From positions 1 through 64,000 of the forward strand of contig NZ_RFFH01000015.1 of the NCBI RefSeq assembly GCF_003696265.1: a stretch of 64,000 bases of DNA, given 5' to 3'. Positions within the stretch are counted from its first letter, which is position 1. Each line of letters starts with the position of its first letter. The position numbers were made by a program, and so were the translations under genes. Under the pieces are notes generated by a model. That model did not search any database, was not told where the DNA came from, and saw only the letters and a list, made by a program, of their open reading frames with translations. The stretch comes from Nocardia stercoris. Its GTDB lineage: Bacteria > Actinomycetota > Actinomycetes > Mycobacteriales > Mycobacteriaceae. Shown here in pieces: positions 16,398-24,969 of this stretch.

Positions 16398-17054
16398 ATG
16401 GGCAGTCCGTCTCGAGGGCAGGCATCCGAGCCGCCGACCACCGCGGGAAGCCGTCCGCGCGGGGTCCCGATTCCGACCCTGAGCGAGGACGACCTGAGTT
16501 CCGCCGCACAGCGCGACCGACGCAAGCGCATCCTCGACGCGACCCTCGCGCTCGCCTCCAAGGGCGGGTACGACGCGGTCCAGATGCGCGCGGTCGCCGA
16601 GCGCGCCGACGTGGCGGTAGGCACCCTCTATCGCTACTTCCCGTCCAAGGTCCACCTGCTCGTCTCCGCCCTGGCGCGGGAGTTCGACCAGTTCGACACC
16701 AAGCGCAAACCGGTGCCCGGGCAAACTTCCAGAGAACGCATGCACCTGCTGCTCGGACAGGTCACCCGGGCCATGCAACGCGACCCGCTGCTCACCGAGG
16801 CGATGACCCGCGCGTTCATGTTCGCCGACGCCTCCGCGGCGGTCGAGGTGGACGCGGTCGGCAAGGCCATGGACCGGGTGTTCGCCCGGGCCATCGCCGA
16901 GGGCGAACCGAGCGACCACGAACTCGCGATCGCCCGCGTGATCAGCGACGTCTGGCTGTCGAACCTGGTGGCGTGGCTCACGCGGCGCGCATCGGCCAAC
17001 GACGTGACCGAGCGCCTGGAACTGACCGTCGACCTGCTGCTCAAGGACCAGTGA
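16398..17054 (+). CDS. kstR: Cholesterol catabolism repressor KstR (TetR family)
   Basis: TetR-type repressor released by steroid-CoA intermediates; it controls cholesterol uptake, side-chain and ring degradation genes. Of 218 residues, 43-90 form the HTH domain with SKGGYDAVQMRAVAERADVA and GTLYRYFPSKVHLLVSAL, nearly identical to M. tuberculosis Rv3574. The ligand domain keeps MQRDPLLTEAMTRAFMFADA and ARVISDVWLSNLVAWLTRRA. It has about 23 extra N-terminal residues compared with the mycobacterial protein; ATG 16398 has GAAAGGA about nine bases upstream and no later in-frame start is convincing. The operator at 16336 implies autoregulation. Confidence 0.95.
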   Translation: MGSPSRGQASEPPTTAGSRPRGVPIPTLSEDDLSSAAQRDRRKRILDATLALASKGGYDAVQMRAVAERADVAVGTLYRYFPSKVHLLVSALAREFDQFDTKRKPVPGQTSRERMHLLLGQVTRAMQRDPLLTEAMTRAFMFADASAAVEVDAVGKAMDRVFARAIAEGEPSDHELAIARVISDVWLSNLVAWLTRRASANDVTERLELTVDLLLKDQ

Positions 17055-17235
17055 GTTCGCCCGCTGTTCCCCCAGCCCGACCGGCGAACCCACGACCTCC
17101 ACGTTCACAATCGAAGGGTGCGCGCCGCGGTGCGAACGTAAACGTTTCGTATCCCGGCGCGAACATGCGAGCAAACCCTACCCAGTAGAGTTTGCCGCGC
17201 CCTGAAAAATATCCTCCCGATCACTAGGCGGATGC

Positions 17236-19809
17236 GTGAGCGCACAGGATCTCCCCCAAGAACTTCGCCGCGCCTTGGCGGCAGTAGCCCGTGTTCCGCG
17301 GCTACTCGTCGCCTCGGACTACGACGGAACGATTGCGCCCATCGTCAATGATCCGACGAAGGCCTACCCCCATCGCGAGTCGGTGAGCGCGATGCGGGCC
17401 CTCGCCGGACTGAGCTCCACGACGGCGGCGGTCATCTCCGGTCGCGCGCTGCGAGATCTCGCGGCCCTGTCCCGGTTACCGGTCGAGGTACAACTCGTCG
17501 GCAGCCACGGCTCGGAGTTCGATGTCGGGTTCGTCCACGCAATCGACAACAACGCCAAACAGCTGCTGCGGGAAATCCAGACCGCGCTGACCCACATCGC
17601 CGAGGAGAACCCCGGCGCCACCGTCGAGCTCAAACCGGCCAGCGTCGCGCTGCACGTGCGCAATGCCACGCCCGAGGTGGGCCGGCGCGCGCTCACCCAG
17701 GCCGAACAAGGCCCGGCCAGCTGGGTCGGTGTACAGATGACCGCGGGCAAGGAAGTGCTCGAACTGGCGGTCATCCAGACCGACAAGGGCGCGGCCCTCG
17801 ACATCATCCGCCGCCAGGAAGGCGCGTCGGCGGCGGTCTTCATCGGTGACGACGTCACCGACGAGAAGGCCTTCGCCCGGCTCTCCGGCCCGGATGTCGG
17901 TATCAAAGTGGGACCCGGCGACAGTCTCGCCAAACATCGAGTGGCCAGCACCGAGGAGGTGGCCCGGGCCCTGGCGTATCTGCTCGAAGAGCGGCGCACC
18001 TGGCTGGCCGGTGCCTCCGCCCCCCGAATCGAGCGGCTGACCATGCTGGCCGGCCCCCGCTCCAAAGCCCTCGTCACCCCCGACGCCACCATCACCTGGC
18101 TGTGCCACCCGGAACCGGATTCGGCCGCGGTGTTCGCGCATCTGCTGGGCGGCCATGCCGCGGGGTTCTTCTCGATCGAACCCGAGCGTGCGGGCCTGCC
18201 GCTGTCGCAGCGCTACGTGGACGGCACCATGACCGTCGAGACCCGCTGGGCGAGTCTGCAAGTGCTGGACTATCTTCCGCACGACGTCCCCGCCGAGCGC
18301 ACCGACCTGACCCGGGTCATCACCGGTGACGCCCGCGCCGTGGTGACCTTCGCGCCCCGCCCGGAGTTCGGCCAGGTTCCGGTGAGCATCACCCGAGAAC
18401 CCAACGGGCTCACGGTGACCGGCACGAACGACCCGATCGTGCTGCGCTCCCCCGGCGTCGAATGGACCGTCACCGAGGACGGCGTCCACCACATCGCCCG
18501 CGCGGTGGTGGATCCCTCCGAGGGCCCGATCGTGCTCGAGATGCGCTGCGGTACATCGGATCTGGCCCCTGCCATGACCAGCGAACCGGCGCGCCGGGAC
18601 GAGGCGGAACGGTACTGGCGAACCTGGGCCGAGCAGCTGTCGCTGCCGCCGCTGAAGCCGGACCTGATGAAGCGCTCGGCGCTCACGCTGCGGGGCCTGG
18701 TGCACGCGCCCTCGGGTTCGATCCTGGCGGCCGCCACCACGTCGCTGCCCGAGGACATCGGCGGCGTCCGCAACTGGGACTACCGCTACTGCTGGCTGCG
18801 TGACGCCTCGCTCACCGCGCACGCACTGGTCGCGCTCGGCTCGCTGTCCGAGGCCGAGGAGTTCCTGGACTGGACGCACCGGGTGCTGGAGACCCTGGCC
18901 GGACCCGAGCGCCTGCACCCGCTGTACACGCTCTACGGCGAGACCCTGCCCCCGGAAGCCGTCCTGGACCAGCTGCCCGGCTACGCCGGTTCGCGCCCGG
19001 TCCGCGTCGGCAACGCCGCGAACATGCAGGTGCAGCTCGACGTGTTCGGCCCGATCGTCGACCTGATCTCGGCGCTCGCGCACGCCCGCGAGGACAAGGG
19101 CAGCACCGACCCCCGGGTCGCGCTGTCCGACCGCGACTGGGAGCTGGTCACGGCCATGGTGTCGGCGGTGCAGCGCCGCTGGCACGAGCCCGACCACGGC
19201 ATCTGGGAGGTGCGTGGCGCCCCGCGGCACCACGTCTACTCGAAGGTGATGGGCTGGCTGACCGTCGATCGGGCGCTCACGCTGGCGAAGCGGTTCGATC
19301 GCGTCCCGGACCCGGAGTGGGAGCCGTTGCGCGAGACCATCGCCGCCGAGGTGAAGACCAAGGGCTGGAACGAGCAGGTGCAGTCCTACACCGCGGCCTA
19401 CGACGGCACCGACCTGGACGCGGCCACCCTGCACATCGGCTTGAGCGGCCTGATCGATCCGACGCATCCGCGGTTCGAGGCGACGGTGGTGGCGACCGAG
19501 GCGGAGCTGCGCAGCGGTTCCACGGTGTATCGGTACCACCACGACGACGGCCTGCCCGGCGGTGAGGGCGGGTTCCATCTGTGCGCGGCCTGGCTGGTCG
19601 AGGCGTACCTGCTGATCGGCCGCCGGTCGGACGCGGAGGCGCTGTTCACGCAGCTGGTCACGGTGGCGGGCCCGACGGGCCTGCTGAGCGAGGAGTACGA
19701 CCCGGTGGCCGAACGCTCGCTGGGCAACCACCCGCAGGCCTACAGCCATCTGGGCCTGTTGCGTTGCGCACAGCTGTTGAGCCAGCCGGTGGCGGCGCTG
19801 GCGCACTGA
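17236..19809 (+). CDS. Trehalose-6-phosphate phosphatase fused to a GH15 (trehalase/glucoamylase-like) domain
   Basis: An 857-residue two-domain protein. Residues about 20-255 are an OtsB-type HAD phosphatase: nucleophile motif ASDYDGTIAP (Asp28, Asp30), SGR at 68-70 and GDDVTDEKAF at 204-213. Residues about 265-855 are a GH15 catalytic region with RNWDYRYCWLRDAS at 512-525, carrying the general-acid region, and the late GLLSEEYDP near 815-823. GH15 includes actinobacterial trehalases, so the protein could both form trehalose from its phosphate and hydrolyse it or another alpha-glucoside. GTG at 17236. It is monocistronic, with a terminator at 19825. Confidence 0.88.
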   Translation: MSAQDLPQELRRALAAVARVPRLLVASDYDGTIAPIVNDPTKAYPHRESVSAMRALAGLSSTTAAVISGRALRDLAALSRLPVEVQLVGSHGSEFDVGFVHAIDNNAKQLLREIQTALTHIAEENPGATVELKPASVALHVRNATPEVGRRALTQAEQGPASWVGVQMTAGKEVLELAVIQTDKGAALDIIRRQEGASAAVFIGDDVTDEKAFARLSGPDVGIKVGPGDSLAKHRVASTEEVARALAYLLEERRTWLAGASAPRIERLTMLAGPRSKALVTPDATITWLCHPEPDSAAVFAHLLGGHAAGFFSIEPERAGLPLSQRYVDGTMTVETRWASLQVLDYLPHDVPAERTDLTRVITGDARAVVTFAPRPEFGQVPVSITREPNGLTVTGTNDPIVLRSPGVEWTVTEDGVHHIARAVVDPSEGPIVLEMRCGTSDLAPAMTSEPARRDEAERYWRTWAEQLSLPPLKPDLMKRSALTLRGLVHAPSGSILAAATTSLPEDIGGVRNWDYRYCWLRDASLTAHALVALGSLSEAEEFLDWTHRVLETLAGPERLHPLYTLYGETLPPEAVLDQLPGYAGSRPVRVGNAANMQVQLDVFGPIVDLISALAHAREDKGSTDPRVALSDRDWELVTAMVSAVQRRWHEPDHGIWEVRGAPRHHVYSKVMGWLTVDRALTLAKRFDRVPDPEWEPLRETIAAEVKTKGWNEQVQSYTAAYDGTDLDAATLHIGLSGLIDPTHPRFEATVVATEAELRSGSTVYRYHHDDGLPGGEGGFHLCAAWLVEAYLLIGRRSDAEALFTQLVTVAGPTGLLSEEYDPVAERSLGNHPQAYSHLGLLRCAQLLSQPVAALAH

Positions 19810-19824
19810 TTCCACGACGACGGT

Positions 19825-19857
19825 CGAGGGGCACCCGTGCTGTGCGGGTGCCCCTCG
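19825..19857 (+). terminator. Terminator after the OtsB-GH15 gene
   Basis: CGAGGGGCACCCG and CGGGTGCCCCTCG form a perfect 13-bp stem with a seven-base loop, 15 bases beyond the stop codon. Confidence 0.8.
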
Positions 19858-20090
19858 GTCGTTGTGCGACGCCTCCGTGGGATGGTGTGCGGTACAAGGG
19901 CGGCGAGCACTCGGCCGGACGGGACGGGGATACGTCGGGGCCACCAGACCTCGCTATCGTCCCCAGACAGTCCCGCCGACCCGCTCAGCCGATCCGGCGC
20001 ATTGCGGCGACATCGGATGCGGGTCGGCGTGCAGGTATGCACATCAGCGCATTGGACGGCCCGGGGAGATAGCCGTACCCTTTCCCGTAA

Positions 20091-20107
20091 ATGGAAATCG
20101 TTTCCGT
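20091..20107 (+). promoter_or_regulatory. Zur-like palindrome upstream of the metal ABC operon
   Basis: ATGGAAATCGTTTCCGT is a 7-3-7 inverted repeat with one mismatch, AT-rich at its centre and similar to actinobacterial Zur boxes (TGAAAATnATTTTCA type). It lies 27 bases upstream of the transporter lipoprotein start. The 19858-20134 gap holds nothing else I can support. Confidence 0.5.
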
Positions 20108-20134
20108 TATCGTTTTTTGGGTGTAGGAGTACCA

Positions 20135-21016
20135 GTGAGAACCCGCCGTGCCTCCCGTAGTCTCGCCGTCGTCCTGGGAGTCGCGGTGGCGGCCACCGTC
20201 GGCGCCTGCGGCAGCCCGCACGACTCCGGCAAGCCGGTCATCGTCGCCTCCACCAGCGTGTGGGGCAGCGTCGCCACCGCTGTCGCGGGCCCGGACATGC
20301 GGGTCGAGTCGATCATCACCAGCCCGACCGACGACCCGCACTCCTACACCGCCACCCCCGCCGACGCGGCCCACATCCACGACGCCGCCCTGGTGATCTT
20401 CAACGGCGGCCGATACGACCAGTTCGCCGAACAGGCCGCCGGACATCGCGACAAGCCCAGCATCGACGCCTTCGACCTGCGGGCCGACAAGAACGACGAC
20501 AACGAGCACATCTGGTACGACCCGGCCACCGTGGGCGCCGTCGCCGCCGAGATCGCCACCGACCTCGGCCGCATCGACAGCGCCCACGCCCAGGCATACA
20601 CCGACCGCGCGAACGACTTCCGAGCGAAGCTGAACGAGATCAGCAGCGTCACAGCCGCGATCGCCGCCGCCCACCCGAAATCGCCGGTCCTGCAGACCGA
20701 ACCGATCGGCCACTACCTGCTGAAGGCCGCCGACGCCGACGACCGCACGCCGCACGCCTTCGAGGAGTCGATCGAGCAGGGCACCGACCCGGCGCCCGCC
20801 GACGTCGCGACCGTGCGGAACATGTTGACCACCAAGCAGGTTCGTGCCCTGGTGTACAACGTGCAGACCGAGGACAAGACCACGAAGGACATAGCGGCCG
20901 TCGCGAAGTCCGCCGGCGTCGCCGTGGTCGAGGTGGCCGAAACCCTCCCTCAGGGCCTGGACTATCTGCAGTGGCAGACCGACAACGCCCAGGCCCTGGC
21001 GAAAGCGCTGAACTGA
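20135..21016 (+). CDS. znuA: Zinc-type ABC transporter substrate-binding lipoprotein
   Basis: A 293-residue cluster A-I (TroA-like) metal-binding lipoprotein. The signal peptide ends in the lipobox VGAC at about residues 21-24, anchoring it outside the membrane. Metal ligands are likely in DPHSYTATPADAAHI and EHIWYDP; the family's C-terminal EPIGHYLLKAADADD and TLPQGLDYLQW are present. There is no His-rich loop. GTG at 20135 follows GGAG by five bases; longer in-frame readings upstream are not membrane-signal-like. It heads an operon with the ATPase and permease. The Zur-like box favours zinc over manganese, which is inference. Confidence 0.82.
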   Translation: MRTRRASRSLAVVLGVAVAATVGACGSPHDSGKPVIVASTSVWGSVATAVAGPDMRVESIITSPTDDPHSYTATPADAAHIHDAALVIFNGGRYDQFAEQAAGHRDKPSIDAFDLRADKNDDNEHIWYDPATVGAVAAEIATDLGRIDSAHAQAYTDRANDFRAKLNEISSVTAAIAAAHPKSPVLQTEPIGHYLLKAADADDRTPHAFEESIEQGTDPAPADVATVRNMLTTKQVRALVYNVQTEDKTTKDIAAVAKSAGVAVVEVAETLPQGLDYLQWQTDNAQALAKALN

Positions 21017-21048
21017 GTGCCACACCGATCGAGCTCGAGGAGGTACCG

Positions 21049-22065
21049 ATGACCACGGACGAACAGTGCGCCACCGCACCGTCCGCACCGCGGCCCGCGT
21101 CGGCGGACACCACCGACACACCCGGTCTCGGCACCTCCATCCTCGACCGGGACCCGACCACAACCGGCAGAACCACCGGGACCGCGCAGGCAGGCAAGTC
21201 GGTGCCCGCGCTCGGGCACAGAACGGCCGGCGGATCCGAGCGTGGTGCGGCTCGACAGGATCCGGCGTCAGGAGCAATCGGGCAGCAAGTGCCGGCGGTG
21301 CGCCTGCGCGATGCGCGGCTGTCCTACGGGAACCGCACGCTCTGGGCGGACCTGAATCTGACCGTCGCGCCCGGCGAGTTCATCGCGGTGCTGGGCCCCA
21401 ACGGATCCGGCAAGACCTCACTCCTGCGCATGCTGCTGGGTCAGCTCGCACCGACCGCAGGCAGCATCGAGATCGACGGCGCCCCACCGGGACTGGGCAA
21501 TCCGGCGGTCGGCTACATCCCGCAGCAGAAGACCGTCGAGTCCGGGACCCCGTTGCGCGGTGTCGACCTGGTCGGTCTCGGCGTCGACGGCCACCGTTGG
21601 GGATTCGGCTGGCGCGGGCGAAAGGAGCGGCGACGCAAGGTGTCCGAGGCCATCGCCGCCGTCGGTGCCGAGCACTACGCCGGCGCGCCCCTGGAGTCCA
21701 TGTCCGGCGGCGAACAGCAGCGGCTGCGGGTGGCACAGGCCCTGGTGGGCGATCCGCGAGTGCTGCTGTGCGACGAGCCGCTGCTCAGCCTGGACCTGGC
21801 CAACCAGCAGCGGGTGGCGGAACTGATCGACGCCCGCCGCCGATCCCACGGCACCGCAGTACTTTTCGTCACTCACGAGATCAATCCGATTCTGCCGCTG
21901 GTCGATCGGGTGCTGTACCTGGTCGACGGCCGCTTCCGGATCGGCACCCCCGACGAGGTGATGACCTCGCAGGTGCTCTCCGAGCTGTATCGCACCCAGG
22001 TCGACGTACTGCGCGTGCGCGGCCGGCTGGTCGTCGTGGGCACCGGCGACGAGGGAGAATCCTGA
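21049..22065 (+). CDS. znuC: Metal ABC transporter ATPase with an N-terminal extension
   Basis: A 338-residue ATPase with Walker A GPNGSGKT (116-123), signature MSGGEQQRLRVAQAL and Walker B VLLCDEPLLSLD, then VTHEINPILPLVDRVLYLVDG. It energises the importer formed with the adjacent permease and lipoprotein. About 83 residues before the ABC domain are low-complexity, rich in Thr, Pro, Ala and Gly, and lack any domain; ordinary ZnuC homologues begin close to the equivalent of residue 83. ATG at 21049 has GAGGAGG seven bases upstream, so the long form looks genuine. Confidence 0.85.
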   Translation: MTTDEQCATAPSAPRPASADTTDTPGLGTSILDRDPTTTGRTTGTAQAGKSVPALGHRTAGGSERGAARQDPASGAIGQQVPAVRLRDARLSYGNRTLWADLNLTVAPGEFIAVLGPNGSGKTSLLRMLLGQLAPTAGSIEIDGAPPGLGNPAVGYIPQQKTVESGTPLRGVDLVGLGVDGHRWGFGWRGRKERRRKVSEAIAAVGAEHYAGAPLESMSGGEQQRLRVAQALVGDPRVLLCDEPLLSLDLANQQRVAELIDARRRSHGTAVLFVTHEINPILPLVDRVLYLVDGRFRIGTPDEVMTSQVLSELYRTQVDVLRVRGRLVVVGTGDEGES

Positions 22066-22967
22066 TGGGCGCCAAACTGTCCGGTGTCGTCACCGAGATG
22101 TTCGACTTCCACACCACCGCGGACCTGCTGTCCTACGGCTTCGTCCAGCAGGCGGTGGTCGCCGCCGCCCTGCTCGGTCTGCTGGCGGGCGCGATCGGCC
22201 CGATGATCGTGGCGCGGCAGATGTCGTTCGCGGTGCACGGCACCAGCGAGCTGTCGCTGACCGGCGCCTCGGCCGCCCTGCTCGCCGGCATCAGCATCGA
22301 GGTGGGTGCCATCGCCGGCTCGGTGGTGGCGGCGCTGCTGTTCGGTGCGCTGGGCGCCAAAGCGCGCGAACGGGATTCGGTGATCGCCGCGGTCCTGTCC
22401 TTCGGCCTGGGCCTGTCGGTGCTGTTCCTGTGGCTGGGGCCCACCCGCGCCGGATCGAAGTTCTCGCTGTTGACCGGTCAGGTGGTCAGCGTCGGCGGCA
22501 CCGGGCTGGGCCTGCTGGCCGGCTGCACGGTCGGCGTCCTGGCCATGCTGGCCCTGATCTACCGGCCGCTGCTGTTCGCCAGCACCGACCCGGAAGTCGC
22601 GGTCGCCCGCGGCGTCCCGGTCCGTGCCCTGTCCATCGTGTTCGCCGTCCTACTGGGCATCACCGCGGCGTTCGGCGTCCAGATCGTCGGCGCCCTGCTC
22701 GTCCTGTCCCTGCTGATCACGCCGGCCGCCGCGGCCGCCCAGCTCACCGCCAGTCCGGTCCGCGCGACGGTGCTCTCGATCGTGTTCGCCGAAACCGCCG
22801 CCGTCGGCGGCATTCTGCTGTCGCTGGCCCCCGGCGTCCCCATCTCCACCTTCGTCACCGCGATCTCGTTCACCATCTACCTGATCTGCCGAGTCGTCGG
22901 CCGCCGCACCCGAACCCGGCACCGCGACACGGCAGCAGCCGAGCAGTCGGTACCGATCGCGGCCTGA
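22065..22967 (+). CDS. znuB: Metal ABC transporter permease
   Basis: A 300-residue polytopic permease of the ABC-3 (ZnuB/TroC) family with about eight spans. Recognisable parts are GPMIVARQMSFAVHGTSELS, RERDSVIAAVLSFGLGLSVL and the C-terminal FGVQIVGALLVLSLLITPAAA. Its ATG shares a base with the TGA of the ATPase gene, so it is translationally coupled. It is the last gene of the operon, facing mutY, with the 109-bp repeats in between. Confidence 0.85.
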   Translation: MGAKLSGVVTEMFDFHTTADLLSYGFVQQAVVAAALLGLLAGAIGPMIVARQMSFAVHGTSELSLTGASAALLAGISIEVGAIAGSVVAALLFGALGAKARERDSVIAAVLSFGLGLSVLFLWLGPTRAGSKFSLLTGQVVSVGGTGLGLLAGCTVGVLAMLALIYRPLLFASTDPEVAVARGVPVRALSIVFAVLLGITAAFGVQIVGALLVLSLLITPAAAAAQLTASPVRATVLSIVFAETAAVGGILLSLAPGVPISTFVTAISFTIYLICRVVGRRTRTRHRDTAAAEQSVPIAA

Positions 22968-22985
22968 TCGGGCACGATCCGCCGA

Positions 22986-23206
22986 TCCGACAACTCGTCG
23001 CAGACTCGAAGCCTGCGCGGGCGGGGACGCTCCCCGGCCGGACAGTTCGCGAGTCGAGCCGTTGTAGCGCCGATCGGCAAGCGTTCGAGTCCCGTGCTCC
23101 GACAACTCGTCGCAAACCCGGCCCCTGCGGGGGCGAGGAAGCTGCCGGGCCGGACAGTTCACGTGTCGAGCCGCTGTAGCGCCGATCGGCAAGCGTTCGA
23201 GTCCCG
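22986..23206. repeat. Two direct copies of a 109-bp repeat
   Basis: Copies at 22986-23094 and 23098-23206 are 112 bases apart, both exactly 109 long, with about 13 differences. The outer ends are invariant (TCCGACAACTCGTCGCA at the left, GGCAAGCGTTCGAGTCCCG at the right), while the middle differs yet keeps short GC hairpins. Neither copy has a sensible reading frame. They lie between the converging ends of znuB and mutY. The right end looks like a tRNA T-loop but has no tRNA fold. Confidence 0.8.
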
Positions 23207-23252
23207 GCGCCGCAGCCGACCGTTCACCCCGACCCGTCCTTCGACCGGCGGT

Positions 23253-24137
23253 TCAGCCGTCGTGATCCGATCCGGCTTCCCCCGCCAGTGCGAACAATCC
23301 GTCGCGCGTCTGCTCGACCAGTCCGTCGACCAGTAGCGAGTCCAGCGCGCGGGCCCGCTGGCCCGGATCGCGGGGCCAGGCCAGGTCCAACGCCACCCGT
23401 TCCACCGGCCCGGACGCGCCGCGCAGCACATCGAGCAGTCGGCCGCGAGCCTGCCGGTCGGTGCCGTCGTACTTCTGGGTGCGCCGGACCACATCCGAGG
23501 GCGGCCGCCCGGCGCTCACCCACGCGCACGCGGGCAGCGGGCAGCGGTCGCAGCCCGGCGTGCGGGCCGTGCACACCAGGGCACCCAGTTCCATGAGCGC
23601 GGCGGATACGCCGCAGGCGCGTTCGACGTCCCGCGGCAGCAGGGACTCGGTCTCGGCCAGGTCCCGGGCGGCCGGGTTTCCGGCCTCGGCGCGGCCGTGG
23701 ACCGCCCGCGCGACCACCCGGCGCACATTGGTGTCGACGACCGGCACCCGCTGTCCGTAGGCGAAGCACGCGACGGCCCGAGCGGTGTAGGCGCCGATCC
23801 CGGGCAGCCCGAGCAGCACGTCCACGTCGGCCGGCACCACATCGCCGTGGTCGGCGGCCAGTACCCGGGCGCATTCGTGCAGTCGCAGCGCGCGGCGCGG
23901 GTAGCCGAGCTTGCCCCAGGCCCGCAGCACCTCGCCCTGGTTGGCGGCGGCCATCGCCGACGGCACCGGCCAGCGGGCCACCCACTCCCGCCAGATCGGT
24001 TCCACGCGCACGACCGGGGTCTGCTGCAGCATGATCTCACTGATCAGGATCTGCCAGCCGCTGACTCCGGGCCGACGCCACGGCAGATCCCGTGCGGCCG
24101 CTGAATACCAGGTGAGAAGGGCATCGGTGTCGATCAT
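23253..24137 (-). CDS. mutY: A/G-specific adenine glycosylase MutY
   Basis: Removes adenine mispaired with 8-oxoguanine. The 294-residue enzyme has the catalytic Glu34 in ISEIMLQQT, a helix-hairpin-helix LPGIGAYTARAV (111-122), the catalytic Asp135 in VPVVDTNV, and a [4Fe-4S] cluster set at Cys189, 196, 199 and 204. The last spacing is four rather than the usual five residues. As in other actinobacteria there is no long NUDIX-like C-terminal domain. ATG 24137 has GAGG eight bases upstream; GTG 24146 is an alternative. It is divergent from the carbonic anhydrase gene, as in M. tuberculosis (Rv3588c/Rv3589). Confidence 0.92.
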   Translation of the reverse strand: MIDTDALLTWYSAAARDLPWRRPGVSGWQILISEIMLQQTPVVRVEPIWREWVARWPVPSAMAAANQGEVLRAWGKLGYPRRALRLHECARVLAADHGDVVPADVDVLLGLPGIGAYTARAVACFAYGQRVPVVDTNVRRVVARAVHGRAEAGNPAARDLAETESLLPRDVERACGVSAALMELGALVCTARTPGCDRCPLPACAWVSAGRPPSDVVRRTQKYDGTDRQARGRLLDVLRGASGPVERVALDLAWPRDPGQRARALDSLLVDGLVEQTRDGLFALAGEAGSDHDG

Positions 24138-24241
24138 CACCGGCACCTCACCGACGCGAAGCCGTCACGGCGGGCATCGCTTTTCGGAGGTTTAACCGGT
24201 CCGACGCAACGAACTGCGGTCGGCCGTGCACAATCGGAGCC

Positions 24242-24865
24242 ATGCCTCACACCAATCCCGTCAGCGCCTGGAAATCCCTGCGCGAGGGCAACGAACGGTT
24301 CGTCAGCGGCGCCCTGCAGCATCCTAGCCAGGGCGCCAGCGACCGGGCCAAGCTCGTCGGCGGCCAGCATCCCCGGGCCATTCTCTTCGGGTGCGGTGAT
24401 TCCCGGGTCGCGGCCGAGATCATCTTCGATCAGGGGCTCGGTGACATGTTCGTGGTCCGCACCGCGGGTCACGTGCTCGACTCGTCGGTCCTCGGTTCCA
24501 TCGAGTACGGCGTCGACATCCTCAATGTCCCGCTGATCGTGGTCCTGGGGCACGACAGCTGCGGCGCGGTCGCCGCCACGGTGAACGCCCTCGACGGCGG
24601 CGAGGTGCCGGGTGGATTCATCCGCAGCCTGGTCGAGCGGGTCACCCCGTCGATCCTGCTGGGCCGGCGGGAAGGGCTTACCGAGATCGACGACCTCGAG
24701 GCCCGGCATGTGGTGGAGACCGGGCGGATGCTCATGCAGCACTCGATGATCATCTCGCAGCGCGTCGCCACCGGCGAATGCGCGATCGCCTGCGTCACCT
24801 ACAAGCTCGAGGACGGCCGGGTGGTCCTGCACCGCGCCGTCGGAAATCTCGGCGAGACGGTCTGA
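24242..24865 (+). CDS. canB: Beta-class carbonic anhydrase
   Basis: Interconverts CO2 and bicarbonate. The 207-residue protein has the beta-class zinc ligands Cys51 (in FGCGDSR, with the Asp53-Arg55 dyad), His104 and Cys107 (in GHDSCGA). It matches M. tuberculosis CanB (Rv3588c) in length and neighbourhood. ATG at 24242 with GGAG five bases upstream; divergent from mutY with 104 bases between. Confidence 0.93.
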   Translation: MPHTNPVSAWKSLREGNERFVSGALQHPSQGASDRAKLVGGQHPRAILFGCGDSRVAAEIIFDQGLGDMFVVRTAGHVLDSSVLGSIEYGVDILNVPLIVVLGHDSCGAVAATVNALDGGEVPGGFIRSLVERVTPSILLGRREGLTEIDDLEARHVVETGRMLMQHSMIISQRVATGECAIACVTYKLEDGRVVLHRAVGNLGETV

Positions 24866-24969
24866 TCCGGCCGGAGGCGGCGAAATGTACCGGGTGGCAC
24901 CGCATTTTCGCGGCCGACACACCGAGTCGCTGACCGAGTACTGCCGTCGATGCGCTTACCGTTGGTGCC

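Noticed and set aside
17476..19944. 822-codon minus-strand frame opposite the OtsB-GH15 gene
   Set aside because: High-GC shadow frame: rich in Arg, Gly and His, no recognisable motif, no promoter.
23070..23206. tRNA-like T-loop (GTTCGAGTCCC) in the 109-bp repeats
   Set aside because: The flanking five bases do not pair, and no acceptor, D or anticodon arms can be drawn.
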